Assembly: GCA_913056455.1 (NCBI GenBank)
Contig: CAJXMJ010000001.1
Span: forward strand, 1,240,001-1,304,000
Length of the DNA stretch: 64,000 nt
From: an uncultured Fodinibius sp.
GTDB lineage: Bacteria; Bacteroidota; Rhodothermia; Balneolales; Balneolaceae
Direction of reading: 5' to 3'
Shown piece after piece: positions 1 to 7,569 of this stretch (the stretch's first letter is position 1; each line of letters starts with the position of its first letter). The position numbers and the translations under genes were made by a program. The notes under the pieces were generated by a model, which was given only the letters and a program-made list of their open reading frames with translations, had not been told where the DNA came from and made no database searches.

Positions 1-535
1 TTATGTTAAATCCTTCTCCGCCCCTCTTTTTTGTGATAATATTGACAACTCCTCCAATAGCTGAAGATCCATAAAGCGTACTGTGCGATCCGCGGACAAT
101 TTCTATCCGCTTTATTCCAGTAAGTGAAAGCTCCGAAAGGTCAATGGAATTATTATTGGTAGAGGGATCACTGATTCGAACGCCATCAATCAATACAACA
201 GAATGATTGGAATTAGCATTACGGATAAATCCCTGCTGTAATGAACCCGGGGTTTGCCCCGCTCCTATCATGTGCACACTCTGCTGTTGCGCCAATAACT
301 CACTGACGTTTGTATAAACAGCATTCTGAATTTCATCCTGTGAAATAACAGTCACATTGCGCCCCACCGATTGTGGCGACTGTTCGTACTTGCTGGCACT
401 AATAATAATTTCGTCCAGCTCATAGATTGTGGTATCGGCTTCTACATTATGCTGTTGAGCCATTGTTGGCGTGGTAATCCAAAGAAAAGCCATCAAGGCA
501 AATAGCCCTGAGGATAATCGTTTAATAGTGTTCAT
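1..535 (-). CDS. btuB: TonB-dependent vitamin B12 receptor, N-terminal part (runs off left edge)
   Basis: Outer-membrane TonB-dependent receptor, very probably for cobalamin. Only the first 178 residues lie in the window. They show a signal peptide (Met-Asn-Thr-Ile-Lys-Arg, a hydrophobic stretch, cleavage near TMAQ-Q) and then a plug domain with the typical order: a YELDEIIISASK TonB-box-like segment, a GAGQTPGS region, VVLIDGVRISD, RIEIVRGSHSTLYGSSAIGG and VVNIITKK. The start is the ATG at 535; an in-frame stop 12 nt upstream rules out a longer protein. The ribosome-binding site is weak. The upstream region carries a cobalamin riboswitch and the preceding genes are btuFCD, so B12 is the expected substrate. 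The family call is seen in sequence; the substrate is inferred from the riboswitch and neighbours. Confidence 0.93.
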   Translation of the reverse strand, partial: MNTIKRLSSGLFALMAFLWITTPTMAQQHNVEADTTIYELDEIIISASKYEQSPQSVGRNVTVISQDEIQNAVYTNVSELLAQQQSVHMIGAGQTPGSLQQGFIRNANSNHSVVLIDGVRISDPSTNNNSIDLSELSLTGIKRIEIVRGSHSTLYGSSAIGGVVNIITKKRGGEGFNI

Positions 536-564
536 AATTAAGTATTAAGGTTACAAATGATGAT

Positions 565-636
565 TTATTCATCACTCGTACCTTTGGGTATAAAACTTGG
601 AAGGTATAAATACGCTCTGATAGCCAGAAACGACAT
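565..636 (-). CDS. Possible 23-codon leader ORF between riboswitch and btuB
   Basis: A short ORF (MSFLAIRAYLYLP..., stop TAA) begins 15 nt after the GGGAG motif in the loop of the riboswitch expression-platform hairpin; a nearer purine-rich GAAGAG ends 3 nt before the ATG. In the sister riboswitch the same hairpin sits 13 nt before the btuF start. By analogy, the regulated ribosome-binding site here would serve this ORF, with btuB starting 29 nt after its stop. A small hairpin (TGATGA and TCATCA arms, 558-574) spans the stop codon. Whether it is translated is inference; no homology is recognised. Confidence 0.3.
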   Translation of the reverse strand: MSFLAIRAYLYLPSFIPKGTSDE

Positions 637-645
637 TTACTCTTC

Positions 646-663
646 GCTTTTCTCCCGAAAGCT
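646..663 (-). promoter_or_regulatory. Expression-platform hairpin (P13-like) of the btuB riboswitch
   Basis: On the minus strand, arms AGCTTT and AAAGC(G) enclose the loop CGGGAGA, which contains a Shine-Dalgarno-like GGGAG. The loop can pair through CGGG with CCCG of the aptamer L5 loop (790-795), as in translational cobalamin riboswitches. The same hairpin recurs upstream of btuF. Confidence 0.75.
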
Positions 664-677
664 ACGAATGCTGTGCG

Positions 678-845
678 TTGGCAGGTCTTCTGGCTTGTTC
701 CGCTTTTGACAACCTTCCCGTCCCATCCCGGTACAACCGAGAGAAACAGTGGTTCAAGAAAGATCAAAAGGTTATGGAACTCACAGCATCGGGGAATGCT
801 CCGGATTTTCCCGAAAATTATCGAGAGCACCGGATTCCCTTTTAA
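678..845 (-). promoter_or_regulatory. Cobalamin riboswitch aptamer upstream of btuB
   Basis: Reading the minus strand, the order is GGGAATCCGGTGC, a GGGAAAATCCGGAGC segment, the P5 hairpin GCAT-TCCCCG-ATGC, a CCACTG box and finally the diagnostic B12 box AGCCAGAAGACCTGCC at 695-680. This is the classical adenosylcobalamin aptamer order. It lies 3' of btuD and 5' of btuB, so it most likely represses btuB when cobalamin is plentiful. The 402-base region between btuB and btuD is otherwise occupied only by the leader described separately. Confidence 0.94.
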
Positions 846-937
846 TCCCATCCCGAAAATATGTCGAGGATGGGAACCAATGCACGGGTCGAAAATACGA
901 GGCACACCGAATAAATCAAAACCTATTGGGATAATTT

Positions 938-1960
938 CTAATTCTTTCTCAATGCACCTAACAGATCTTTTATTGAGGAATAAGAATGCTCCTCCTTTTC
1001 TGAAATGATTTTCCACAAGAACGTTTCTTGCTTTGAATGAGCCTCAACCTTGAGAGACGTTCCATTCTTTTCGACCACCTCATAACCTTCACGCTCAAGT
1101 GCTCGTCGGGTCCAGAATACTGGGACAGCATCACCGGTTAAATAGATAGGCTCTTTATCCGGATTATGCAGTGTAAAAGAGCCAGTACTACGATCAAAGT
1201 CAAAGCTGTCTTTTTCAAAAACAGCCTCAAAGGTGCCATCTAACACAAGGTCTTCGGGTGTCCCTGTTATTACTTTTCCATCACGACTAATGAGCCACAA
1301 GGTATCGGCAGCCTTGAGAGCCAAATCTAACTCATGGGTCGATAACAAAATACCCTTTTTGGTATGATGGGCCAGCTTTCGCAACAAGCGAATAATTTCT
1401 ACCCGGTTCGGCAGATCCAGGTGAGCTGTAGGTTCGTCGAGCAATACGGCAGAAGTATCTTGGGCCAGTGCCCGTGCAATCATTACTTTTTGCCGTTCAC
1501 CGTCACTGAGATGCAATACATCCCGGTCAACAAACTGTTCAATCCCCGCAGAGGCAATAGCCCATTCCACGATCTCTTCATCTTTTTTATTAAGCGATCC
1601 AAACCAACCGGTATAGGGCGATCGCCCAAAAGCCACTAATTCATATACACTGATGTTCCCTATCGTAATACGATCAGTCAAAACGGTACTTACTTTTTGC
1701 GCAATCGTTTTTACACCGAATTTATTCAACTGTTTACCGTTCAACAGGACCTCTCCATCCAATGGATAATGTAGGCCGGCCAGCGTTCGAATCAACGTAG
1801 ATTTTCCCGATCCATTGGGACCCAACAGGCACACAACTTGTCCACCCTGCAGCGCCACATTTATGTCGGAGGCCACAACCGTAGCAGACTTCCGTCCTTT
1901 TGGCGGAAATCCAATATCCAATTCGTTGGTCGATATGATGGAAGACTGTTTACTCATCAA
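938..1960 (-). CDS. btuD: Cobalamin ABC transporter ATP-binding protein
   Basis: ATPase of the B12 importer, 340 residues. It has Walker A (GPNGSGKST, about residues 48-56), a slightly altered signature LSDGERQ (usually LSGGQ/LSGGE), Walker B with VLLDEPTAHLD and the switch histidine in STHE. BtuD/FecE-type subunits are usually about 250-270 residues; this one carries an extra C-terminal stretch of some 80 residues containing FTLHNPDKEPIYLTGD and a predicted alpha/beta segment that I do not recognise. Its start overlaps the btuC stop by 4 nt (ATGA), consistent with translational coupling. It sits downstream of a cobalamin riboswitch, which supports B12 over ferric siderophores as substrate. 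The family is certain; the role of the extension is unknown. Confidence 0.93.
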   Translation of the reverse strand: MMSKQSSIISTNELDIGFPPKGRKSATVVASDINVALQGGQVVCLLGPNGSGKSTLIRTLAGLHYPLDGEVLLNGKQLNKFGVKTIAQKVSTVLTDRITIGNISVYELVAFGRSPYTGWFGSLNKKDEEIVEWAIASAGIEQFVDRDVLHLSDGERQKVMIARALAQDTSAVLLDEPTAHLDLPNRVEIIRLLRKLAHHTKKGILLSTHELDLALKAADTLWLISRDGKVITGTPEDLVLDGTFEAVFEKDSFDFDRSTGSFTLHNPDKEPIYLTGDAVPVFWTRRALEREGYEVVEKNGTSLKVEAHSKQETFLWKIISEKEEHSYSSIKDLLGALRKN

Positions 1961-3036
1961 AATGAAGCCTGCAGGTTTTTGCGCTGAATGATTACCCAGA
2001 TAACAACGGGCGATCCTACCATCGATGTAACAGCACTAATGGGCAGCGTAGTTGTCGATCCCGGTACTTGGGCAACAATGTCACAAGCAAGTAATAAAAT
2101 CGCTCCCATCAATAGAGTAGCTGGAATTAACACACGATGATCGTTTGTGCCCATCAAAGACCTGGTAAGATGAGGTACGGCGATGCCCACAAATCCGATG
2201 GGCCCACAAAATGCGGTGATGCCTCCCGCCAACAAACTGGTACTCACAATAATCCAGATTCGAGAGCTAAAAACCGATAGTCCCATGCTTCGTGCATAAT
2301 TTTCTCCCAATAACAAGCCATTCAGCGGTTTTGAAAGTGCCATTGCTATTCCGCCCCCAATCAGTGTTATCACCGCTAAAATCCACAACTGATCAAGTGG
2401 AACCCCCCCAAGGCTTCCAAACGTCCAAATAAGGTAATCCTGAATCTGCTCGGGTCTGCTGAAATACTGCCAGATGCTTACCAGGGCGATTGTCAGGTTC
2501 CCGATCATTAATCCGATAATCAACAACGTTACATTGTCACGAACTTTAATTGATATAAGAAGTATCAACAGTAAAACGCCAGCCGCCCCCAAACTGGCAG
2601 CAATTACAATCATCCAACTGCCGAACGCCGACAGCTGTTGAATAGCAAAGATGCTGGTAATGGTTCCTCCGGCCAACATTACAATGGCTACCCCGAGACT
2701 TGCTCCTGCCGTAATACCCAGCACCGACGGACCGGCCAGCGGATTGCGAAAAAGTGTTTGCATTAGTAATCCCCCTACTGATAATGCGCTGCCTGCTAAA
2801 ACGGCTGTTACTGCCCGGGGAATACGGATATTAACAATTATTTTATTCCAGGCTTCACTGGTCGCTTCCCCTCCTATCAAAATTTGGACAATATCACTCA
2901 GAGGAATATCGACGGATCCTAAGGCCAAGTTCAATAGTAAAAGACCTATAAGACCAATAATAAGCAGTCCAAAATACAGCGGACGAATCCCTGTCTTATG
3001 TCGTGGTGTTATGTCTGTACGTTCGTTCGCCATCAA
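1957..3036 (-). CDS. btuC: Cobalamin ABC transporter permease (FecCD family)
   Basis: Inner-membrane permease of the B12 importer, 359 residues, about ten membrane segments. Family landmarks are visible: RIPRAVTAVLAGSALSVGGLLMQ, NPLAGPSVLGITAGAS and a C-terminal GPIGFVGIAVPHLTR, where the coupling region contacts the ATPase. Length matches BtuC/FecC proteins. Its first codons overlap the btuF stop by 4 nt and its stop overlaps the btuD start by 4 nt, so btuF-btuC-btuD is one tightly coupled operon. The FecCD fold serves both siderophores and B12; the upstream cobalamin riboswitch decides for B12. Confidence 0.94.
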   Translation of the reverse strand: MMANERTDITPRHKTGIRPLYFGLLIIGLIGLLLLNLALGSVDIPLSDIVQILIGGEATSEAWNKIIVNIRIPRAVTAVLAGSALSVGGLLMQTLFRNPLAGPSVLGITAGASLGVAIVMLAGGTITSIFAIQQLSAFGSWMIVIAASLGAAGVLLLILLISIKVRDNVTLLIIGLMIGNLTIALVSIWQYFSRPEQIQDYLIWTFGSLGGVPLDQLWILAVITLIGGGIAMALSKPLNGLLLGENYARSMGLSVFSSRIWIIVSTSLLAGGITAFCGPIGFVGIAVPHLTRSLMGTNDHRVLIPATLLMGAILLLACDIVAQVPGSTTTLPISAVTSMVGSPVVIWVIIQRKNLQASF

Positions 3037-4217
3037 TCAATTTTCTGATAATAATAGAGCTTGTGATCAGGCAGCAATTGCGGGTGGAAAATTTTAATAA
3101 GGTCTGCCAATATTATTTCGGGATGCACCACGCCCGACTCCCAGAAATCATTGCCGCCGGAGGGACTCATCCGTCTGTTATTATTATAGATTTTCCCCGT
3201 TTTAAATGGCTTAAAATCCTTAAACCGAGAATCTTTTGCTAAAATATCCTCTTTAGTTTTTGCTGCACCGGGATGGATCCAGATATCTGCTTCTAATCCA
3301 ATCTCGTAAATTACTTCAAAACTCTTGCGGAGTCCGCCCGTCTCATCCGAACCAAACCAGGGGTAATCGGCTCCGGCATCTTTTAAAAATTGCGCAGTAA
3401 AGCTTTCTCCACCCGATACAAACCAGGCTCCTTTGTATGGCATATTATTAATAACCGTAGGCTTTTCGCCTATGCCATCTACCATTGATTTAAGGCGATT
3501 ATATTCATCAGCAACCGCGTTGAATTTTTGATTTACCAACTCCTCCTCATTCAGCAAAGCAGCCAAAACTTTAATCCATTCGGCCTTTCCGAGCGGTGTA
3601 GTTTCCAGCCACTCGGAATTGACCATCACATTAATATCAGAATCCATCAAGACCTTAACATTATCGAATTGTGAAGACTGTCCGCCCGAAATCATCAGCA
3701 GATCCGGATCCATTGCCAATATTTTTTCCTTATTCAACTCTCCATGGGGTAGACTTACCATTTTTCCCTTCTCCAATCGACTTCGAATATCCTTGCTGTA
3801 AACATAATCCGCCCCTACCATCCCAGTAAGAATGTCGGTCGCGTTAAGCATTTCTGCCAACCCTATATGGGTTGTCGATGTCGTCAACAGGCTTTGTATG
3901 GGGATGGGTATTTCCGTCGTATTCTCAATCTCTACCTCATCAGTAATATCACGCGGTACCAGTGAATATCTGAGGGTGTCTACCTGATCCTGAAAGGGTT
4001 TAAGGATCTCCAGCAATTTATAATTCTTGTGATAGGTAATCCGGAATCCCTCAGCATATTCCGCATGTACAGAATCAGCAAATTGTACTTGCTTGATATT
4101 GTTAGAATGTGATTGGTGATCAGCTTGTTTTTCAGGTTCACATCCACCAACCAAAAGGGACATAATCAAACATCCCAAAAAAAGTATAGGTCTGTAAAAA
4201 AAGCGTATGTTTTTCAT
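3033..4217 (-). CDS. btuF: Cobalamin-binding lipoprotein of ABC transporter
   Basis: Substrate-binding protein, 394 residues, with a lipoprotein signal (lipobox LVGGC, lipidated Cys near residue 26), so it is membrane-anchored in the periplasm. The body is the BtuF/FhuD helical-backbone type: a HIGLAEMLNATDILTGMVGADY segment in the first lobe, DPDLLMISGG, then GESFTAQFLKDAGADYPW and EADIWIHPG in the second lobe. It is the first gene after the second cobalamin riboswitch: the ATG at 4217 lies 13 nt after the GGGAG held in the riboswitch hairpin loop, which fixes the start. Cobalamin as ligand is inferred from that control and from btuC/btuD/btuB alongside. Confidence 0.92.
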   Translation of the reverse strand: MKNIRFFYRPILFLGCLIMSLLVGGCEPEKQADHQSHSNNIKQVQFADSVHAEYAEGFRITYHKNYKLLEILKPFQDQVDTLRYSLVPRDITDEVEIENTTEIPIPIQSLLTTSTTHIGLAEMLNATDILTGMVGADYVYSKDIRSRLEKGKMVSLPHGELNKEKILAMDPDLLMISGGQSSQFDNVKVLMDSDINVMVNSEWLETTPLGKAEWIKVLAALLNEEELVNQKFNAVADEYNRLKSMVDGIGEKPTVINNMPYKGAWFVSGGESFTAQFLKDAGADYPWFGSDETGGLRKSFEVIYEIGLEADIWIHPGAAKTKEDILAKDSRFKDFKPFKTGKIYNNNRRMSPSGGNDFWESGVVHPEIILADLIKIFHPQLLPDHKLYYYQKID

Positions 4218-4223
4218 GGATTT

Positions 4224-4242
4224 AGCTTTTCTCCCGAAAGCT
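4224..4242 (-). promoter_or_regulatory. Expression-platform hairpin (P13-like) of the btuF riboswitch
   Basis: Minus-strand arms AGCTTT and AAAGCT form a perfect 6-bp stem around the loop CGGGAGA. The GGGAG in the loop is the only good ribosome-binding site for btuF. CGGG can pair with CCCG in the L5 loop of the aptamer (4364-4369), so cobalamin binding would hide the site. It is the same hairpin as at 646-663. Confidence 0.82.
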
Positions 4243-4259
4243 TGTTTCCGTCATCAATA

Positions 4260-4420
4260 CCGGCAGGTCTTCTGGCTTACTCCACTTTCGACAACCTTCC
4301 CGCCCCGATCATTATCAGGACAGTGGTTTATGAAGGATCAAAAGCTGTTGGAGCTTACAGCAGCGGGGACTGCTCCGGACTTTCCCATAAGTATTTAAGA
4401 GCACCGGATTCCCATTTTAA
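4260..4420 (-). promoter_or_regulatory. Cobalamin riboswitch aptamer upstream of btuFCD
   Basis: Minus strand order: GGGAATCCGGTGC, GGGAAAGTCCGGAGC, P5 hairpin GCAG-TCCCCG-CTGC, a CCACTG box and the B12 box AGCCAGAAGACCTGCC (4277-4262). Compared with the btuB riboswitch, the P5 stem differs by a compensatory change (GCAT/ATGC against GCAG/CTGC) while the loop is unchanged, which supports the fold. The remaining 4421-4631 region up to the divergent amidase gene must hold both divergent promoters, but I see no clear promoter motif. Confidence 0.95.
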
Positions 4421-4631
4421 CTGTATCTCGAAGGAAATACAGACCTGTATTGAATCAGTAAGTAAAAATTATATTCTGTGACTGATAATAACGGTATTAA
4501 TATTGAGAAGCCAATTTAGAATAAACTGATGATGAGCTTACCTCAAAAGATTAAAGCATGTAATATTGCTTCCATTTCTGTATCACTCTTTTATATTACC
4601 ATTCTAACTTTTCACTAATTTAATTACTGCT

Positions 4632-6296
4632 ATGATCAAACGATTTGGCATACTCTCCCTAGGCTTAATGCTTGGATTTGTACTGGCTTTTACTTCCGTC
4701 CATTTTTTAAATGATGATATTACTCCACAGGTTATCTCCGAAGCCTCGAAATTAATCGGCATTGATTTCACTGCGGCAGAACGTGATTCAATGATTGCCG
4801 AACTCGAAACCAGTCGAGAATCATTTCAAAGTATTCGTAATCTTGAACTGGATAATAGTGTTCCTCCAGCACTGAATTTCAACCCTATTCCCCCAGGCAA
4901 AATGATTAGCAAAGTAGAGCAAGCTAATGATTGGAATTTAGCGAAGAATATTACCCTTCCGGATCAACGATCTGAGCTGGCATTTTACACCGTTGAAGAA
5001 CTTGCATCATTAATTAAACAACAGAAAATTTCTTCGGTTGAACTCACTAAATTCTTTCTCGATCGCATTGACCAATATGACGACACGCTTAAGGCCGTTG
5101 TGACTGTCACTGAAGAGATGGCCTTGGATCAAGCCAAAAAGATGGACCAAGAACTTGCTGACGGGAACTATCGGGGACCATTGCATGGTATTCCATACGG
5201 GCTTAAAGATCTATTTGCAGTAGAGGGGTACAAAACTACCTGGGGAGCCGCTCCCTACCAAGACCAACAAATAAACAGAACAGCAACCGTCGCTAAAAAG
5301 CTGGAAGAAGCCGGGGCAGTATTAATTGCTAAAACCACATTGGGAGCTTTGGCCTATGGCGATGTATGGTTTGGCGGCACAACCAAAAATCCGTGGAATC
5401 TGGAACAGGGCTCAAGTGGATCATCCGCAGGTTCAGCAGCGGGTACTTCAGCCGGCCTCTTTCCTTTTGCGATCGGAACCGAAACCTGGGGCTCGATTAT
5501 TTCTCCATCCAACAGAACTGGAACAACCGGATTGCGCCCTACCTTTGGACGCGTAAGCCGGCATGGCGCTATGGCATTAAGCTGGAGCATGGACAAGGTT
5601 GGCCCAATCACTCGTTCAGTTAAAGATGCTGCTCTCGTTTTTGAAGCCATTCATGGTCCCGATGGGAAAGATCAATCGGTTTTTGACCTTCCTTTTATTT
5701 ATAAATCGGACATTAACATTAGAGACCTCAAAATCGGATATCTGAAATCTGCTTTTAAAAGTGATTATGATAATCGCAAGCGAGACAGCCTCAGCCTGGC
5801 AAAACTGGAAGGACTCGGTGCAGAGCTTGTACCCATCGAACTGCCGGATTATCCTGTCTCAGATCTAAATTTCATTTTAACGGCTGAAGGGGCTGCCGCT
5901 TTTGATCAGCTTACTCTTAGTAACAAAGATGATCAGATGGTCCGACAAGGGAAGTCTGCTTGGCCAAACTTATTTCGAGCGGCACGCTTTATTCCGGCTG
6001 TAGAATATATTCAAGCAAACCGTGCCAGACAGGTGCTCATCCAGAAAATGGATTCGGTAATGCAGCAAGTAGATATGTACGTCTCCCCCACCTTTGGGAG
6101 TAATAACCTCCTGCTCACTAATTTGACGGGCCATCCTTCTGTTATAGTCCCCAATGGTTTTACGGATGAAGGACAACCCACAAGTATCACTTTCGTTGGC
6201 GACCTTTTTGATGAAGGGCTTATCTTAGGAGTTGCGGAAGAATATCAGAAGGCAACGAATTTTCATACCAAACTTCCCGAAATGTTTGCCCAATAA
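4632..6296 (+). CDS. Exported or membrane-anchored amidase (amidase signature family)
   Basis: Amide-bond hydrolase of the amidase signature family, 554 residues. The Ser-cisSer-Lys triad is visible: Lys in GLKDLF (about residue 192), the Gly/Ser-rich loop QGSSGSSAGSAAG (cis-Ser about 264) and the nucleophile in TETWGSIISPS (Ser about 288). The N terminus (about residues 7-25) is a hydrophobic signal or anchor, followed by a 90-residue region before the catalytic domain, so it probably acts in the periplasm or at the membrane. It is transcribed away from the B12 operon and stands alone, with no pathway partner nearby. Substrate cannot be told from sequence; family members act on aryl, fatty-acid and peptide amides. 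It is not GatA, because it is exported and lacks gatB/gatC neighbours. Confidence 0.88.
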   Translation: MIKRFGILSLGLMLGFVLAFTSVHFLNDDITPQVISEASKLIGIDFTAAERDSMIAELETSRESFQSIRNLELDNSVPPALNFNPIPPGKMISKVEQANDWNLAKNITLPDQRSELAFYTVEELASLIKQQKISSVELTKFFLDRIDQYDDTLKAVVTVTEEMALDQAKKMDQELADGNYRGPLHGIPYGLKDLFAVEGYKTTWGAAPYQDQQINRTATVAKKLEEAGAVLIAKTTLGALAYGDVWFGGTTKNPWNLEQGSSGSSAGSAAGTSAGLFPFAIGTETWGSIISPSNRTGTTGLRPTFGRVSRHGAMALSWSMDKVGPITRSVKDAALVFEAIHGPDGKDQSVFDLPFIYKSDINIRDLKIGYLKSAFKSDYDNRKRDSLSLAKLEGLGAELVPIELPDYPVSDLNFILTAEGAAAFDQLTLSNKDDQMVRQGKSAWPNLFRAARFIPAVEYIQANRARQVLIQKMDSVMQQVDMYVSPTFGSNNLLLTNLTGHPSVIVPNGFTDEGQPTSITFVGDLFDEGLILGVAEEYQKATNFHTKLPEMFAQ

Positions 6297-6319
6297 TAAT
6301 TCCTGAACTTTGTTTTCAA

Positions 6320-6352
6320 AGGCTGCATAGTTAATACTGTGCAGCCTATTGT
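6320..6352 (+). terminator. Probable terminator after the amidase gene
   Basis: Arms AGGCTGCA (6320-6327) and TGCAGCCT (6340-6347) form a perfect 8-bp stem with a 12-nt loop, followed by a modest T-rich tract. It lies 24 nt past the amidase stop. Confidence 0.5.
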
Positions 6353-6476
6353 ATTCATCTTCTCTCACAGCTGTCCTGCCCTCCCTTAAAAAAATCCGTA
6401 ACATTTTTTTGGTACTGTCCGTAATGCAAAACAGATAGTTCTTAATTGGAAACCTTTCAAAATCAGAAAAATTTAC

Positions 6477-7532
6477 ATGAAGACGTTATCAAATTGGGTT
6501 GTTTTAGGAGTACTGTTTTGCCTGTCAATTATGGCCAGTTCTTGTGGTTCAGAATCACAGTCAAAAAATGTAAGTGATGAGGATTCCACTTCTGCTATTC
6601 CTGTTGAAATTGCCAAGGCTACGAACGGCGATATTTCAGCATATTACTCGAGCACAGCTACACTTGAAGCTGAAAATAAATCTACGGTGGTATCCAAAGT
6701 CCGGGGAATGGTAACAGAAATCAGGGTCGAGGAAGGCGATTTTGTAAATGCAAATGAAGTCCTTGCCCAATTGGAAGATGAACAGTTGGAATTAGAAGCA
6801 CAGCGGGCCAAGGCTACTATGGACCGCCTCTTGAATGAACTGGATAGAAAGGAAGAATTGTTTAAGAAAAATCTTATTAGCGCCCAGGAATTTGAAAACG
6901 CTAAATATGAGTATCAAGCCCAAAAATCAGAATATGAACTTGCCCAATTAAAAATAAAGAACTCAAAAATCCGAGCCCCGATCAGCGGAGTTGTTTCGGA
7001 TCGACTCATCAAGGTTGGCAATATGATTAACACCGATCAGGAAGTCTTTGAGGTAACCGATTTTGATCCCATACTGGCCGTTCTTAAAGTCCCGGAGCAT
7101 GAAATGTCAAAAATACAAAAAGGTCAGCAAGCCCTGTTGCAGGTGGATGCTATCAAAGATGATACTTTTCAAGGAAAGGTACTTCGCGTAAGCCCGACAG
7201 TGAATCCACAAACGGGCACTTTTGAAGTCACTGTTTCTATCCGGGATGAATCCAAGCAGTTAACACCTGGGATGTTTGGTCGCGTGCGTATTGTTTACGA
7301 CACCCATCAAAACGCTCTTATGATTCCCAAGAATGCCGTTATCGAAGAGGACGGAATGAGCAGTGTGTATGTTATCAAAAATAGCATGGCTTACCGCCAA
7401 AATATAAATACCGGATACTCTAATGGAGATAATATTGAAGTACTCGAGGGGCTGGCTCCATCCGACACGGTGGTAACCATAGGACAAAGCAGTCTGCAAG
7501 ACAGCGCTTTGGTCGAAATTGTATCCTTATAA
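6477..7532 (+). CDS. RND efflux periplasmic adaptor (membrane fusion lipoprotein)
   Basis: Periplasmic adaptor of a tripartite efflux pump, 351 residues, HlyD/AcrA family. It has a lipoprotein signal with lipobox ASSC (Cys about 23), the first lipoyl half (KVRGMVTEIRVEEGDFV), an alpha-helical hairpin of roughly residues 105-160, the second lipoyl half (KIRAPISGVVSDRL) and beta-barrel and membrane-proximal domains. The stop is 37 nt before the first of two RND pump genes, so the three form an operon. No outer-membrane TolC-type gene follows; the channel must be encoded elsewhere. Substrate cannot be predicted. Family assignment is firm. Confidence 0.93.
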   Translation: MKTLSNWVVLGVLFCLSIMASSCGSESQSKNVSDEDSTSAIPVEIAKATNGDISAYYSSTATLEAENKSTVVSKVRGMVTEIRVEEGDFVNANEVLAQLEDEQLELEAQRAKATMDRLLNELDRKEELFKKNLISAQEFENAKYEYQAQKSEYELAQLKIKNSKIRAPISGVVSDRLIKVGNMINTDQEVFEVTDFDPILAVLKVPEHEMSKIQKGQQALLQVDAIKDDTFQGKVLRVSPTVNPQTGTFEVTVSIRDESKQLTPGMFGRVRIVYDTHQNALMIPKNAVIEEDGMSSVYVIKNSMAYRQNINTGYSNGDNIEVLEGLAPSDTVVTIGQSSLQDSALVEIVSL

Positions 7533-7569
7533 CAAACAGCAGCTTATCATTATCTAAAAGGGATTCACT

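Noticed and set aside
522-1016. 164-residue minus-strand open frame across the btuB leader
   Set aside because: It lies over the cobalamin riboswitch, its translation has no family character, and the true btuB start is in another frame.
4113-4481. Plus-strand open frames over the second riboswitch
   Set aside because: They are antisense to the aptamer and btuF start and have no coding character.
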